Origin: Magnolia sinica
Taxonomy: Eukaryota > Streptophyta > Magnoliopsida > Magnoliales > Magnoliaceae
Assembly (NCBI RefSeq): GCF_029962835.1
Contig: NC_080589.1
Location: forward strand, 19,861,586 to 19,925,585
DNA length: 64,000 nt
Reading direction: 5' to 3'
Numbering within the stretch: the stretch's first letter is position 1; each line of letters begins with the position of its first letter. The position numbers and the translations under genes are program-made. Under the pieces are notes generated by a model, which searched no databases, was not told the origin of the DNA, and was given only the letters and a program-made list of their open reading frames with translations. Of the stretch, positions 1-12,095 are shown piece after piece.

Positions 1-305
1 ATTGACATGTATAGCTACGGATTATAACAGTAGATATTGGAAACATAACATTACACGAAAAAACATGAAATTCAATGAGGCAAACCTATAAATATGGATT
101 ATAACTGTAACTATTTGCAGGCAAACATGAATTTCAACGAGGCAGCTGCATGTTGAATTTCATGTTTCCCTACCTATGGCTAGGGTAATAGGCATAGCTA
201 TAGGTTTACCTCGTTGAACTTCATACTTACCTCGTTTAATTTCACGTGTGACTTGTTAAATTTCATGTTTCTAATGACTATGGTTATAATCCGTAGCCAT
301 ATGTT
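1..305. repeat. Foldback (palindromic) repeat, left part may be cut by the window edge
   Basis: The two halves are inverted copies. TAGCTACGGATTATAAC near position 12 returns inverted as GTTATAATCCGTAGCCA near 283-299. At the centre AAACATGAATTTCAAC (about 124-139) faces GTTGAATTTCATGTTT (about 153-168), with one mismatch. Short motifs (CAACGAGGCA, AAATTCAACATG) recur in both orientations between them. No coding potential. This looks like a small foldback element or MITE; the superfamily is not clear because no flanking duplication could be checked on the left. Confidence 0.6.
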
Positions 306-436
306 TCACAGTGACAAAGATTTTTCATCTGTAAATAGTATATCCGTACCAGAGAATTTAGTTTGTGAAAGTAAAGTTTGGGAGTGATTAGAAAAGACAG
401 TGAACAATTTAGTTTGTGAAAGTAAAGTTTGAGAAA

Positions 437-943
437 TGGTTCTATGCAGTCTAGTTCACAGGAACTTCCCAAGAGGTTGAGTTGCATGGGCCCCGCTGTG
501 TTGTGTGTCGAACATCTACCCCGTCAGTTAGATACACCATTCTATGGCGGGCTTCGAGCTTAAAATCGAATTAATCGATAAATTTTGTAGGCCACACCAT
601 GTAGAAAAGTTGAGAGGGGTTACCCTCCCATTAAAACATTCATAATCATTTCTTGGGCCCACCAAGGTGTTGTTCACAAATTCAGCCCATCCATTATGTG
701 TGTCCCACTTGGATGAGGGGTCAGACAAAGTTTCAGATGCATCCAAATTTTAGATGGGCCCCACCAAGTGCTTTTACATGTTTTAGGCATGTCTTCACAT
801 GATTTTAGATGGTATGGCCCACCTGAGCTCTGAATGCGGCTGATTTTTGGAATATCCCATAATTTAAAGGGGACCCATCAAATGCACGGTGTTGATGTTC
901 GACACACATCATGGTGAGGCCCACATAGCTCGACCTCATAGTA

Positions 944-945
<2 letters not shown>
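437..945 (-). mobile_element. Inverted-repeat element A of a TA-microsatellite-associated family
   Basis: About 510 bp. Both ends start with relatives of GGTACTATGCGGTGGAGCTC followed by an AACTTCCCAAGAGGTYGAG-like stretch and a GGGCCCCACCGTGATG core (left end near 437, right end inverted near 945). The right end abuts a TA microsatellite. The whole element is a diverged inverted copy of element B at 985-1518: the segments at 750-830 and 528-750 match 1143-1205 and 1207-1430 in reverse complement. No ORF of note, so it is non-autonomous. Confidence 0.7.

Positions 946-981
<36 letters not shown>
946..981. repeat. (TA)n microsatellite between two element copies
   Basis: About 18 TA dinucleotides sit exactly between the ends of elements A and B. 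A second TA run (1519-1556) lies at the far end of B. The position at element ends suggests the family inserts into, or brings along, TA repeats. Confidence 0.9.
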
Positions 982-983
<2 letters not shown>

Positions 984-984
984 G

Positions 985-1516
985 AAAAGGTACTATGCGG
1001 TGGAGCTCATGGGAACTTCCCAAGAGGTCGAGTTGTGTGGGCCCCACCGTGATGCTTGTCGACCATCAACACCGTGCATTTGATGGGTCCCCTTTAAATT
1101 ATGGGATATCCCAAAAATCAACCGTATACGGAACTCAGGTGGGCCATACCATCTAAAAGCATGTGAAGATATGCCTAAAACATATAAAAGCACTTGGTGG
1201 GGCCCACCTGATATTTGGATGCGTCTGAAACTTGGTCTTAACCCTCATCCAAGTGGGACACGCATAATGGATGGGCTGGATTTGCAAACCACATCTCGGT
1301 GGACCCAAAAAATGGTTATGAATGTTTTAATGGTGCACAACCCCTCTCCACTTCTGTATGTAGTGTGGCCCAACAAGTCACGGATTGACTTGATTTTTGA
1401 GACCTAGGCCCACGATGGAATGGTGCATCTGATTGATGGGGTAGATGTTCGAAACGCATCACGGTGGGGCCCACACAGCTCGACCTCATGGGACGGACTC
1501 GCGAGGTCGAGCGCAT

Positions 1517-1518
<2 letters not shown>
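985..1518 (+). mobile_element. Inverted-repeat element B of the same TA-associated family
   Basis: About 530 bp. The left end reads GGTACTATGCGGTGGAGCTC and continues through a GGGCCCCACCGTGATG core. The right end, inverted, carries CTCGACCTC and the same GGGCCCCACCGTGATG core. It is flanked on both sides by TA microsatellites (946-981 and 1519-1556). This architecture resembles what is known of rice Micron-type MITEs, which sit in TA repeats; that assignment is inference. Short ORFs crossing the TA runs translate to YIYIYI and are artefacts. Confidence 0.7.

Positions 1519-1556
<38 letters not shown>
1519..1556. repeat. (TA)n microsatellite at the right edge of element B
   Basis: About 19 TA units in a row directly after the right terminus of element B. 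Confidence 0.9.
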
Positions 1557-1561
<5 letters not shown>

Positions 1562-2130
1562 GATTAAGTGGACCCACACAATAAGGGTAATACCCCAATA
1601 ATACCCCAGTAATACCTAATCCGGTCCCAAAAAACGATAGAGAGTTTCAGTCGGATACCCACGCAAATATGCTGCAACATTGTTGTATTTGCTGGATGTA
1701 TAGGTTTCACAAAATGATTTATGGGACCCAACATGATGCATGTGTCAGGTCACAACAGTTGTTGAGCAGACGTGGTCCCCCCCCCCCCCCCCCCCCATGA
1801 AAAATCAGCTTGATCTGCAACTCAAGTGGGCCACACCACAGGGAACGATTTAGATAGGACACCCACCAAGATGTTTACGTGCCATCTAACTTTTTGATTA
1901 GGTGGGTCCCACTATAATGAAAGGAAAACCAAATCCAAGATTCGGTGGATCCCGAGAATGTTTCAATGGTCAGAATCGTATCTCCACTTTTCCCTTGAGT
2001 GGGACCACTTTTCCATGTGGTGTGCCCACTCACCAAGTTTTTTATTAGACTTATTTTTAAGCCTACTTACTAAAATGAATGGGTGTAATTGATGGACTTA
2101 GTACGTCATGGTGGGGCCCACAGTGCTTTT
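1557..2130. repeat. Non-coding repeat-like stretch with a 20-C homopolymer
   Basis: Contains a run of 20 C at 1777-1796, an unusual homopolymer that may be a sequencing or assembly weak point. The flanks carry phrases shared with other repeats here (GTGGGGCCCACAGT, TGGGCCACACCA), so this is probably a decayed copy of a dispersed family. No coding evidence. Confidence 0.4.
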
Positions 2131-2136
2131 GCTACG

Positions 2137-2705
2137 GAAGCGGATTGGCTGGTGTACCACGCACCAGCCATATAGCTGGTCTATTAACGTCAGCAAGTTT
2201 TGTGGGTCTCATCATAAGTTATGTATTACATCCAAACCGTCCATCCACTTGACGATCTCGTTGTAAGGCTTTAGACTAAAAATAAGAAATGAGTTATGTA
2301 TTAACAAAGGCAGTGTGAGATTGAACATCTACCATTGAAACCCTTCTGGGGGTCACAGAAGTTTTGGATCAATATGATATTTATTTTTCTTATTCATTAA
2401 GATATTTTTAACCTTATGAACAGATTGGTTGGAAAATAAACGTTATCATGGGCCGTACGAATGTTTTAACGGTGAAAATCATTATCCCACTGCTATTTGT
2501 GGTGTGGTCCAGTTGAGCTTTGTAATGATTCATTTTTTTTTTTTTTATGCTCTAAAATGATATCTAAAAATAGATGAACGGTGTGGATATAATAAATACA
2601 TCATTTCGGGGGCCATATAACTTTGATCTACTTTGAACCGTTCGTACAACTCGAGCTCGAGGAGCGTCAGCAGCTATATAGCTGGTGCGTGGTACACCAG
2701 CCGAT
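2137..2705. mobile_element. Inverted-repeat element with hairpin termini, copy 1
   Basis: The left end reads GAAGCGGATTGGCTGGTG and the right end is its inverse (CACCAGCCGATCCGCTC). Each terminal repeat itself folds: CTGGTG-TACCACG-CACCAG, followed by AGC-ATATAGCTGGT. About 570 bp with no transposase. A second, more diverged copy is at 17531-17968. No convincing target-site duplication was found, so the superfamily stays open (Mutator-like or hAT-like MITE). Confidence 0.65.
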
Positions 2706-3396
2706 CCGCTCTTTCAATGACTACGACTTCACATGCAGGATTCCCTGTAATCTTTTGGACTGTGATCTGCTGCAACACTTGTACGCACCTCATACACAAG
2801 AGAGCTCTATGGACCCCACCCTGATGTGTGTGTGACATCCACTACGTTTATCATGTGTACCTATCAGTTTTAGACCATGGAGCCAAAATTCAGCTCAATA
2901 TCCTGCTGGTGGGCCACACAATGGGGGAGAGAATGCCAGCCATGGGTTTGTGTGTGGGGCCTAGCATGGTATATATGTTCACTTCATCCAACCCGTTAAT
3001 TACGTGTGGCTCATCACGGTGAATATATAGATGCTTTAAAAGTCGGCATACAAAAGCTTTCAGCATTTAGGCATGATTTTAGATAGTTTCAAGTGAGATA
3101 TCCGGCCTGCGTTTGGGATAGGCATCATTTTTGGATTGCACGTGACTTGAGAAAGCCCACCTAATGGATGGAGTGGATTTTACGCTCACAAACAAGATGG
3201 ACCTCACAGATTCGGTGTTCTAGCTGGTGCATACATATGTTGTTGCAGAGGATTCGTAAGTATCTCTGGCTGCTTATGGGACCCGTACTCTCTATCCCAG
3301 CCAGTGACCACTGTGCTCTTCCAGTGAGATCTACCTCCCTAGTTAGATGAGTGGTCTAATTGTTTACACTCAACTTATTACAATTATATCCAAGAG
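2706..3396. other. Intergenic, no gene seen
   Basis: Short open frames only, with no recognisable protein. Phrases such as TGGGCCACACAATG and GGGGCCTAGCATGGTATAT suggest decayed members of the GGGCCCACC repeat family. Confidence 0.4.
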
Positions 3397-4006
3397 TGTT
3401 TGAAGAATTGTAATAAATAAATAAATAGCAATCTAACTGGAACTCCTCGGATGACCGCCGATTAAATGTTGATACGTAAAGTAATTTGTCATTGCAATGA
3501 AGCATGGACGATGTTACTCTCTTTGAGATAGTTAACGACGCTCGGATTATTTCGACCGGTGCAGAGACTCTTGACGCGCTATCCACATGATACAATGCCC
3601 AACGATCGGTCTTTTCGGTGAGCATAAGCTGAAGAGATCCCAACAACAAAACTACCAAACTCAACCTCTGATTACCCAAAGAAAAAGAACAATGAAAGAT
3701 GATTCCCGGATAAAAAAGATTTTAGGGTTAGGGATTTCGTCTTTCTTTTCCATTGGATAAAACTCTCTTTAATAAAACAAAAAAATCGACTAGGCCTACC
3801 GGGGAGCCGACAACACCCCCTGCACACAAGTATACAGTCTTATACATAGCATAACATATTACACAAGGGTCTTATTAGGAAGATACTTTATAAACACATG
3901 TTTCTCATCTTTCCTATCTGATATGGGACAGGTTTTACCTTTGAAAAACCAAACCACCAATACAAGTTACAAGAATTTTTTGTTTATTTTTGAAATACTT
4001 ATAATA
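3397..4006 (-). repeat. 3' LTR of the - strand copia element
   Basis: About 610 bp, starting TGTTTGAAGAATTG and ending near ATAATA (expected CA decayed to TA). It is alignable along its length with 8508-9389 but lacks roughly 270 bp present there (about 8890-9100 and 9130-9210). Both LTRs carry a similar short open frame on the - strand (3356-3679 and 8501-8821), which is shared LTR sequence rather than a gene. Confidence 0.85.
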
Positions 4007-4009
4007 ATT

Positions 4010-7000
4010 CTCCACTCATTTCAAAATTATACAAAACAAACTTGGGCAATATGAAGAGCTATTGTGCATAAATGACGACGACTTAAAGTCTTGAATCTCA
4101 CTTAGTGAGACGTACTTGGGATAAAAGAAATTAGTGAATTTAATCTTAAACTGAATTTATTTAATGTAGACCAAACACAAGGCGCACACATTAGTTTTAA
4201 GAGTACATAAGGTGTCTAGAATTGCACATTACGACAATGTGCAATATCTTGAATTCATGAGTTGTCTAGAGCATTAACCCAATTCTCATAGAAAGTGGCC
4301 CCACTTCCACACTTACATAGATGAATTTATTAAGGATGTTCTGTAATAATTATTACTCCACCTTAAAGGCTATAAATTCATTAAGAGATATACCCAACCT
4401 TAACACGTTGTAAAGATTTGCATTACTTACGTCATAATATGAGACTTCGAAAAATAAACTCTCTTAAAGTTTGTAATGCATTTATACCAAGAACATATGA
4501 AAACTTGTTTTTTCCATTGAACCTAACTCTTGGGATCTTCGGTCCTTAGGTTGGGTTACTATTTCCAATTATCATTTTTCTATGGGCTTAAGTCTCATCT
4601 CCCTCTATGTCTTCCAAACTTTCTCCCTAGCTAGGCCTTAGGTTAAGGGATTTGCTATGTTCTCATTGGATCTAATGAAATATAGAGTTATTATATCATT
4701 TTTCAATAGTTGTCTCACACAAGCATGCTTTAGATGGACTTTTTTAGATTTACCGTTATACATTTGTTATTAGCTCTTCTTATTGTATCCATGCTATCAC
4801 AATGATTGGATATGGGAAGTACCGATTTTTTTTTTTAAGGTATAATATTTAATAATACTTTAATCCATTCTGCCTCCTCACCTATTGCTCTCATAGCCAC
4901 AAGTTTAAATTCTATGGTGAAATGAGTAATGTATGTTTGCTTTTGAGATTTTCATGAGATAGTTCCACCTGTCAAGGTAAAGATTAACCACTAGTAGATT
5001 TTGAATCATATATATACACTTGAACTCCAATCTGCATCACTGTATCCTTCAATCACAGTTAGGTATCTCTGGTATTGAATACCAAGATCTCATGTTCTTT
5101 TAAGATACCTAAAAACCATGTATAATGCATTTCAATGCATATAACTTGGATATCTAGAATATCTACTTAGTTTACTTACTATAAATATCATGTCTAGTTC
5201 AATGTAATTCATAACATAAGTCAGACTACCAATGACATTAGCATATTCCGTCCGAGATACTTCTTTGCCATTATTTTTTTTTTTTAAGCTTTATACTAGG
5301 GTTAAATGGAATACAAATAGGTTTGCAATTATAATAATTATATTTTCTTAAAATCTTCTCTATATAATGGGATTGGGTTAAAATTATACCAGAATCATTC
5401 CGAATAATCTTAATCCCTAAAATGACATCAACCTCACCTAGGTCCTTCATATCAAAATAAGAAAATAAAATACATTGATTTCATAAATAATGTCTAAGTT
5501 TGTATAAAAGATCAAAAGATCATACACATACAAGCACACCAAAACATAGAGTTACCAGACACCTTAGAATAAAGGCATCTCTCACCCTCATTATACATAA
5601 ACCCATTTGAAGTTAAATTTTTCATGCCATTTTCTAGGAGCTTGTTTAAGTCCATATATAAGGACTTTAAAAGTCTACATACTTTGTTTTCTTGCCTTGG
5701 TATAACAAAACCTTCAGGTTACTCCACATATATTTTTTATTCTAATTCACCATTTAAAAATATTGTTTTAGCATCCATTTGGTGAATTAGAATGTTATTA
5801 ATAGAAGTTATGGCAATAAAAATATAAATAGATGTCATCTTAGATATAGGGGAATATGTATCAAAGTGATCAATCCCTTCCATTTGTTTAAAACCTTTGG
5901 CTACCAACCTAGGCTTATATTGTTCAATAGAATCATTTGTCCTACGTTTTCTTTTGAATATTCATTTATAGCCAAGGTTTTTGCCCTGTGAGGTACGTCA
6001 ATTAATTTTCATATGTTATTAGTCTTAATAGAATCTATTTCATCAGTGATTACTTCTTTCCAAAAGATAGTATCGTGTGAGGATAAAGCCTCCTTCAATG
6101 TCACTACTCACTAAGTCACGTTCTAATTGGATTAAAAACACATGAAAATCAGGATCATAATCCTTTGCAATCTTAGGCCACTTTCTCCTTCTAATCTCTT
6201 ACTCAAATTCATATTCTCCTAAATCTACAGATTGAGAGCTAAAAGGTTCATCCATATTAATGGAAGAGGAACCTTCATTGGATTGACCCTGACCGTTCTT
6301 TAGTTTATAAGGAAATGTACATTTATGAAACTCCGCATCTTTAGACTTAATAATGATATTATCATGGATATCTAGGAATTTATAAGCTTTGCTATGAGAT
6401 GCATACCCGACAAGTACACACCTGGAAGTTCTGGATCCTAACTTACATCTTTTGGGATCAATAAGCCTAACATGGGCAAGACGACCACAAAATTTAAAAT
6501 AACTAACATTTGATTTTCTATCATTTCATGACTCATATGGAATTATTTTATATTTAGTTGTAGGCACTCTATTAAGGATATAACAAGCAGAATATAAAGC
6601 TTCACCCTAAAGACTTAAATGAATACTAGAATTTCGAAGCATATCATTCACTATATTGATAAGAGTATTATTCTTATATTCTACTACCCCATTTTTGCTG
6701 AGGAGAATAAGGAATATTAACTTCATGAATAATACTATTCGATTCATAAAAATCATCAAAATCATTAGAAGTGTATTCGCCACGTATATCACTTCTGAGA
6801 CTTTTGATTCTTTTGTTCAACTAATTTTTTACTTCAATTTTAAAAATAATAAATTTAAAAAGTGTTTCATCTTTGAATCTTAACAGATATACATATGTAT
6901 ATCTAAAATGATCGTCAATAAACGTAATGAAATATTCTTACCACCATTGTTAAGAGTTTTTTTAAGGTCACATACGTCAGAATGGATCAGACCTACTAAT

Positions 7001-8500
7001 TCAAAATTCATTTCCATCAGGAAAATGTTTTCTGTTTACCTTAAATTATGAACAAGATTTATAATTTTCAAATTTATTATTTTTTAAATGATGTATTATA
7101 TTATAAGAAGCTAAGTTCTTAATAGATTTGGCATTTATATTACCCAATTTACTATGTCACAAAGAAATATAATACACCATATAAGCAGAAGCAGATTATT
7201 TATTTCAATATTCAATTTAAACATCTCGTGTTCATGATTTGCATAGTCATTTCCCACAAACGAACCGTTCTTAGTAATTACAATATAATAATATTCATGA
7301 ACTTGTTTCAACCCATCCTTGTTTAAAAGGTAGCCCGAGACTAAGTTCTTGTGCATTTCTGTGATGTGCAACACATTGGCTAATGTAATAGCCTTCCTCG
7401 AGGTAAACATAAGTTCCACCTTTTCAAAGGTTACAACGTTCGCAATAACTGCATTTTCCATTTGAACTTTTTTTACTGGAAGGTACCTCCTCATGTAACT
7501 TGAACCAACGACGGTCAAAGCATACGTGTTAACACCCGTGTCAATCCACTGGCCATCACACGGTTCCACATGAACAGTGTTAATCTCCATAACAATCATC
7601 ACAATTCGAGGTTCTTCGGTCATGTTTGCTTGAGGTATAGGTCTTGATTTCTTTTTTACAGTGGTGAAACTCTCTTAAAAAATGACATGGTTTGCCACAT
7701 ATATAACAACTAGCAATTTTGTCCTAATTTCCTCTAGATTTCTTATTATTTTTATTCTTGTTATTTTTTGACTTGGGCTTTGAATTCTTTTTGAACTGGT
7801 TGATCTGATTCAATTTTAAATTGGAGGATTTTCCCTTAAACCGGTCCTTATCATTCACCAAATTAATTTTAAAAATTTCCTCGTTTGACACTTATTTTTG
7901 TTTTGAAGTCTCGCTTGTTCTTCAATAGGTAGAGGAACTAAGAGATTTTTTTTAGGAAGTTCATTAGTTTTGTGTCGAAGGAAAATTTTAAATCTCTCCA
8001 AGATGCTGGCACTTTTTCGATCACAGTTGCAACTTAGAATAACTTGTTCAGTTTGATCCCCTCAGAGATTATTTCATGGGCTACTAGATTGAATTCATTT
8101 TCCTGTTGAACTATGGACTTATCATCAACCGTTTGGTATTTAAAACACCTACTAACTGCATACTCTACTAACTGTATATTTCTTCACCTCTGCTTCCTCT
8201 GCCTTATATTTCTTCTCTATGGCTTTTCATATGTCAGCAGAGGTTGCAAGTTCACAGAATACATTATAAAGTTGATTGGACAAAGCACTAAGGATGTAAT
8301 TCTTACAGAGATAATCATCTCCATCCCACTTCTGATAAACTTCAGTTAATTTAGGTTCATTCAAATACTTGGGCCTTTCCTATTTGATAACATAGCCACA
8401 TGAAGGGTCTCCATCGCTTGTAATGTTGTCTATCAAATGTATTTGGATGAATTGATCAGCTATGGCCGAAGTATTTCCCATAGCTAGAGGCCACTATATC
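4010..8500 (-). pseudogene. Copia gag-pol remnants, - strand
   Basis: Broken polyprotein. A zinc-knuckle remnant lies at about 7669-7714 with C-x2-C-x4-H kept but the last Cys read as Phe. The protease active site W-I-D-T-G is intact at 7534-7548 inside an open frame (7135-7623) that runs on into the pre-integrase region. Integrase remnants near 6300-6800 include the Y-K-N-x-T-L-I-N region. Reverse transcriptase remnants include a GIDHFDTYSP-like segment near 5850-5900 and the catalytic box at 5519-5530, which reads Y-V-Y-D instead of Y-V-D-D, so a catalytic aspartate is lost. RNase H and the 3' untranslated part follow toward 4010. Multiple stops interrupt every frame. Confidence 0.85.
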
Positions 8501-8507
8501 TCAAAAT

Positions 8508-9389
8508 TGTTGAAGAATTGTAGTAAACAAATAAAGAAAATAAACAAATAATAACCTAATTGGAACCCACACTGATTGCTGATTGAATGTTGATATGTAA
8601 AATAATCTACCATTAGGACAAGGCACGAACGATGTCGTTATCTTCGAGATATTTTGCGCCACTCGGACGATTTTGACTGGTGTAGGGGCTCCCGACATAC
8701 TATCCGCAAGATATAATGCCCAACGATCGATCTTTTCGACGTGTACAGGCCAAAGAGATCCCAACACCAAAACTACCACACTCAACATTCGATTACTAAA
8801 AAAATGAAAGATGATTCTCATAGAAGATTTTAAGGTTAGGGATTTTGTTTGTTTTTTCTATTCGATAAAATTCCCTTTTATAAAACCAAAAAAATAAATA
8901 AAATTCCATTTATAAAATCAACACTCGCTTATAAAAATCAAAACTGATGCCCGTTAAAATGCACCCAACCGAGGTGTGGCACGTTTCACACAATGGAAAT
9001 GTCCGATGATGAGTAGGCCACATCTAACTACTGAAAAAAATATATTATAAATTTTAATAAAACCTGGCTAATTAAAGGAACCAAACAGGCCCACCTGAGG
9101 GCTGACAACACCCCCCTGCACGCGAGTATACTCGGGTGTGCACACAAGCACACGCCCGATTAAAGGTTTTCGAGCCAAGAAGTCCACCAATTGCACCCCT
9201 CCCTTCGCGCGCATACGGCCTTGTGCATAATATGGCACATTACATAAGAGTCTTATAAGGATGATACTTTATAAACATAATTTTCTTTCATTTCCTATCC
9301 AATATGGTTCAAATGTTTTTCCTTTAAAAAACCAAACCACCAACATAAGTTACAATAACTTTTTGTATATTTTTGAAATACTTATAACA
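8508..9389 (-). repeat. 5' LTR of the - strand copia element
   Basis: About 880 bp, starting TGTTGAAGAATTG and ending in CA (CTTATAACA). It is longer than its partner at 3397-4006, probably because the partner suffered deletions. The primer-binding site expected just inside (left of 8508) is only a weak match to the usual initiator-tRNA complement. Confidence 0.85.
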
Positions 9390-9394
9390 AATAG

Positions 9395-11547
9395 TAGAAT
9401 GTCACCATATAAGGCTAAAAAATACTCACATAGCGCGGAAAAGAGATTGTAAGGATCTAAGATATAATTCTACAAAAGATGCATGTCATGGCAGATATTT
9501 TAGGATACCCAAAGACGTACGCACAACTAAAATCCTAGAGACGACCATCCTCTCACTGACATATGGTAAGAATATAAAGGTTGCATATACACAAATCGTT
9601 TAGAGTGCACACGTAACTCAACACAATATAAAGGTAATAATATTCAATCACACATAGTTGGATTTAATTGGCCACACGCAACTATGGATCCTAAGCGATG
9701 TGCTAAGAGGAGAAAGCCGTCTAAAAATATAAACATGACAGCATATGGCAACACAATGATTGAATGATCTCATCTTAAAATAGATTCGTACCAGGTAAAA
9801 GCTGTTAATTGATTGAAATGTTGATCCGAAAGTTATGAGACCATATGTAAGGCCACTACCTAACCCAAGTCTATAAAAGTAACACAAAATGAAGAAATCT
9901 AAAGAGCTCCGGGCCCTTGCTAATCCGAACACAACATCTCTTTTCATCTCAACGCTACCTATCAATCCTTTCTCCCACATGAACGCCTATCTTATCTTAA
10001 TTTAACCTCTCAACTTTTGTCCAATACCATGTTGTAACAAGTCCATATCAATTAATGTAATTTAGTTTAGTGTCTCCACTTTCGTCCAATACATCGGTGT
10101 AACAAGTCAAATTTAGTTTAGATAACTATCCACGACCCTGTCGTCAGATTCTTCAAATCCCAAATTAGTGATTTCCTTAGTGGCAACATATTGACCAAAC
10201 CATGACCATTCAAGTTTTGACGACCATCTCACGATTGTTCAGGTTCGGAAGGTTATTAATCCTCCACGATCGTCTTTCCCGCTCAAATCCCTGTCGATAA
10301 TTTTCTACTTTATTCTATTTATCTGCCAATTGCACTGCATTTACATTCATATTAATAAAATTGATACTTAGCCTTATACTTCCTATTTTCTTTCTAAACA
10401 TTTATTTTATCGACGAACATGACCAAGCTATCACCATCATGATAAAAGTCATCGTCTTTAAGGTAGAAAAAACTCATCCGAAGGACTAACTGTCCCTTTC
10501 TCAAATACCTAACTCATTATTAATTGATGGCTAGGTAGTCAAGCTAATCTTCACAGATTTGGTCCTAATCAGACTATCTTGGCACCTGAGGCCACAAGGT
10601 GTTCGATTCAATTAGATTCGAATACAACTCTGGCTCACCCAACGCATACATATTTGCACACATACAATTAAAATTGGGTCATTTACTGCATGTGTAGCCA
10701 TATGTCTAAATTGAAAACCAACACTAATATTCTCGACACATGCAAAAATATGACCAATTACAAAATTGTTGTGGGCCACAACATAGGAAATGATGTAAAA
10801 TCACTCATATAACTTCTAAGCTCTTGCAAGGTGTTGGATAGTAGAAAGTAATAAACGATGAGGAAAGAAGGAATTGAAGACAAAAATATCAGATGTTATG
10901 CGTTTAAGTCTTAACTTGAATAGTTAGTGTCTCAAGATAGATTTACTTCATTTTCTAAATATTCCAACAAGTGTAAAAAATGAAAATGACATATTGTCTT
11001 TAGGGTACAATGAACTTGTAAATTCAAAATTCAACATGAATATTTGTACCTTTTAAATGTTTAATAGATTCTCAATTGTAAACACTACTTTCACAAAAGA
11101 AGTTTTAAAGTGGTAATTACAATAGGACAAAAATGATTGCACAAGGCTTTTAGATGGCTTGATTCGGTTATTTTGTGTAGAATCTGAAGGGACATGAAGT
11201 CATTCATGTAGAAACACTTGATGGATGCTGGATGGTGGGTGGGTTGCACGCACAAGGTATTCTAGGCTTTCTTGTGTAGTTGTGACTCTAGGTGTTGCAT
11301 ATTTGACTTAGAGTCGCAACTAACCAATTATTCAGATTTCTACAGTCGACTAAACCTTGAAAAACCTTAAGCCAGAAAATCGAAGGATTTCAAGACTCCT
11401 AATATACGATCTAGGATTCTGAGTAAGGGACCATAGTGACAAATAATAAAGGTGTTAGGCATCCTCTTTGCTCGTTTAAACGTAAGATCTCTACTTTATA
11501 GGACTCAACGACATACAAGGGATTAGATTAGCTCTTGTGCACGGATG
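9395..11547. other. Intergenic, AT-rich, no gene seen
   Basis: No open frame with recognisable protein similarity; the 110-codon - strand frame at 9648-9980 shows no known domain. A degenerate duplication is visible at about 10010-10115, where CTTTTGTCCAATACCATGTT and CTTTCGTCCAATACATCGG are each followed by GTAACAAGTC. Confidence 0.4.
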
Positions 11548-12095
11548 ATGCTGTTGGGGATTGTTCTGTAGAACATACAGAGATGGATCTAGGATAGTAA
11601 TCCAAGAGCACCAAACAAACACAAGAGAATACAAAGATTTAACGTGGAAAATACTTTCGGAAAAAAACTATAACACAAAGCGACAAATCTTCACTATGAA
11701 AGCAGAAATTACAAAGAAAAAGAACTTACTCAATTCGAACAACCTCCAATCTTACCCTTGTTACACCCTTTGCAAACCCTAGAACCTTTTTAGAAACCCT
11801 TTGAATACTTTAAGGAAGCCTTAGAATATCTTAAAATGGCCCCAAGAACTCTTATTTATATATTAGGAAACCCTACTTTCGCACCGACTTGGAATAGTTC
11901 GGAAACCGCCTCAAATTTATGCAGTCCATGTGCAGTCTGTGTAACCTTCAACTAGTCAAACCATAGCTTGGGCTAGTCGAAGGGTGCCCTTGGACTAGTC
12001 GAACCTATGTTTTGACTAGTCGAATTTCTCGGAAGTTCAAAATACATTGTTGCTGGACTTTCAGCTGAACTTTCTTGGGCTAGTCGAATTTCCTC
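11548..12095 (-). repeat. Probable LTR-type retroelement fragment
   Basis: Starts with TGTTGGGGATTGTTCTGTAG and contains AACGTGGAAAATACTTTCGG, phrases typical of plant LTR or other retroelement ends. It is followed by repeated CTAGTCGAA units (six or more, in variants, between 11950 and 12090). No coding domain was recognised. The assignment is tentative. Confidence 0.3.

Larger units (their letters stand above)
3397..9389 (-). mobile_element. Ty1/copia LTR retrotransposon, decayed, - strand
   Basis: A 6.0-kb element bounded by two related LTRs (3397-4006 and 8508-9389), with flanking pentamers AAGAG (3392-3396) and AATAG (9390-9394) that differ by one base and fit an old target-site duplication. 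Read on the - strand the order is 5' LTR, gag, protease, integrase, reverse transcriptase, RNase H, 3' LTR, the Ty1/copia order. A purine tract (AATGAGTGGAG on the - strand, near 4008-4020) precedes the 3' LTR, as expected for a polypurine tract. Many stop codons and frameshifts make it inactive. It shares the region between pol and the 3' LTR, and parts of the LTR, with the element at 20293-30587, so both belong to one family. Confidence 0.9.

Noticed and set aside
805-1598. Open frames encoding long YIYIYI runs near 805-1083 and 1316-1598
   Set aside because: They are translations of TA microsatellites and lie across inverted-repeat elements.
7135-7623. 162-codon - strand frame as a stand-alone gene
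   Set aside because: It is the protease and pre-integrase part of the copia element (W-I-D-T-G motif).
3356-8821. Two similar 106-107-codon frames on the - strand (3356-3679, 8501-8821)
   Set aside because: They are the same LTR segment present twice; similarity reflects the LTR pair, not a gene family.
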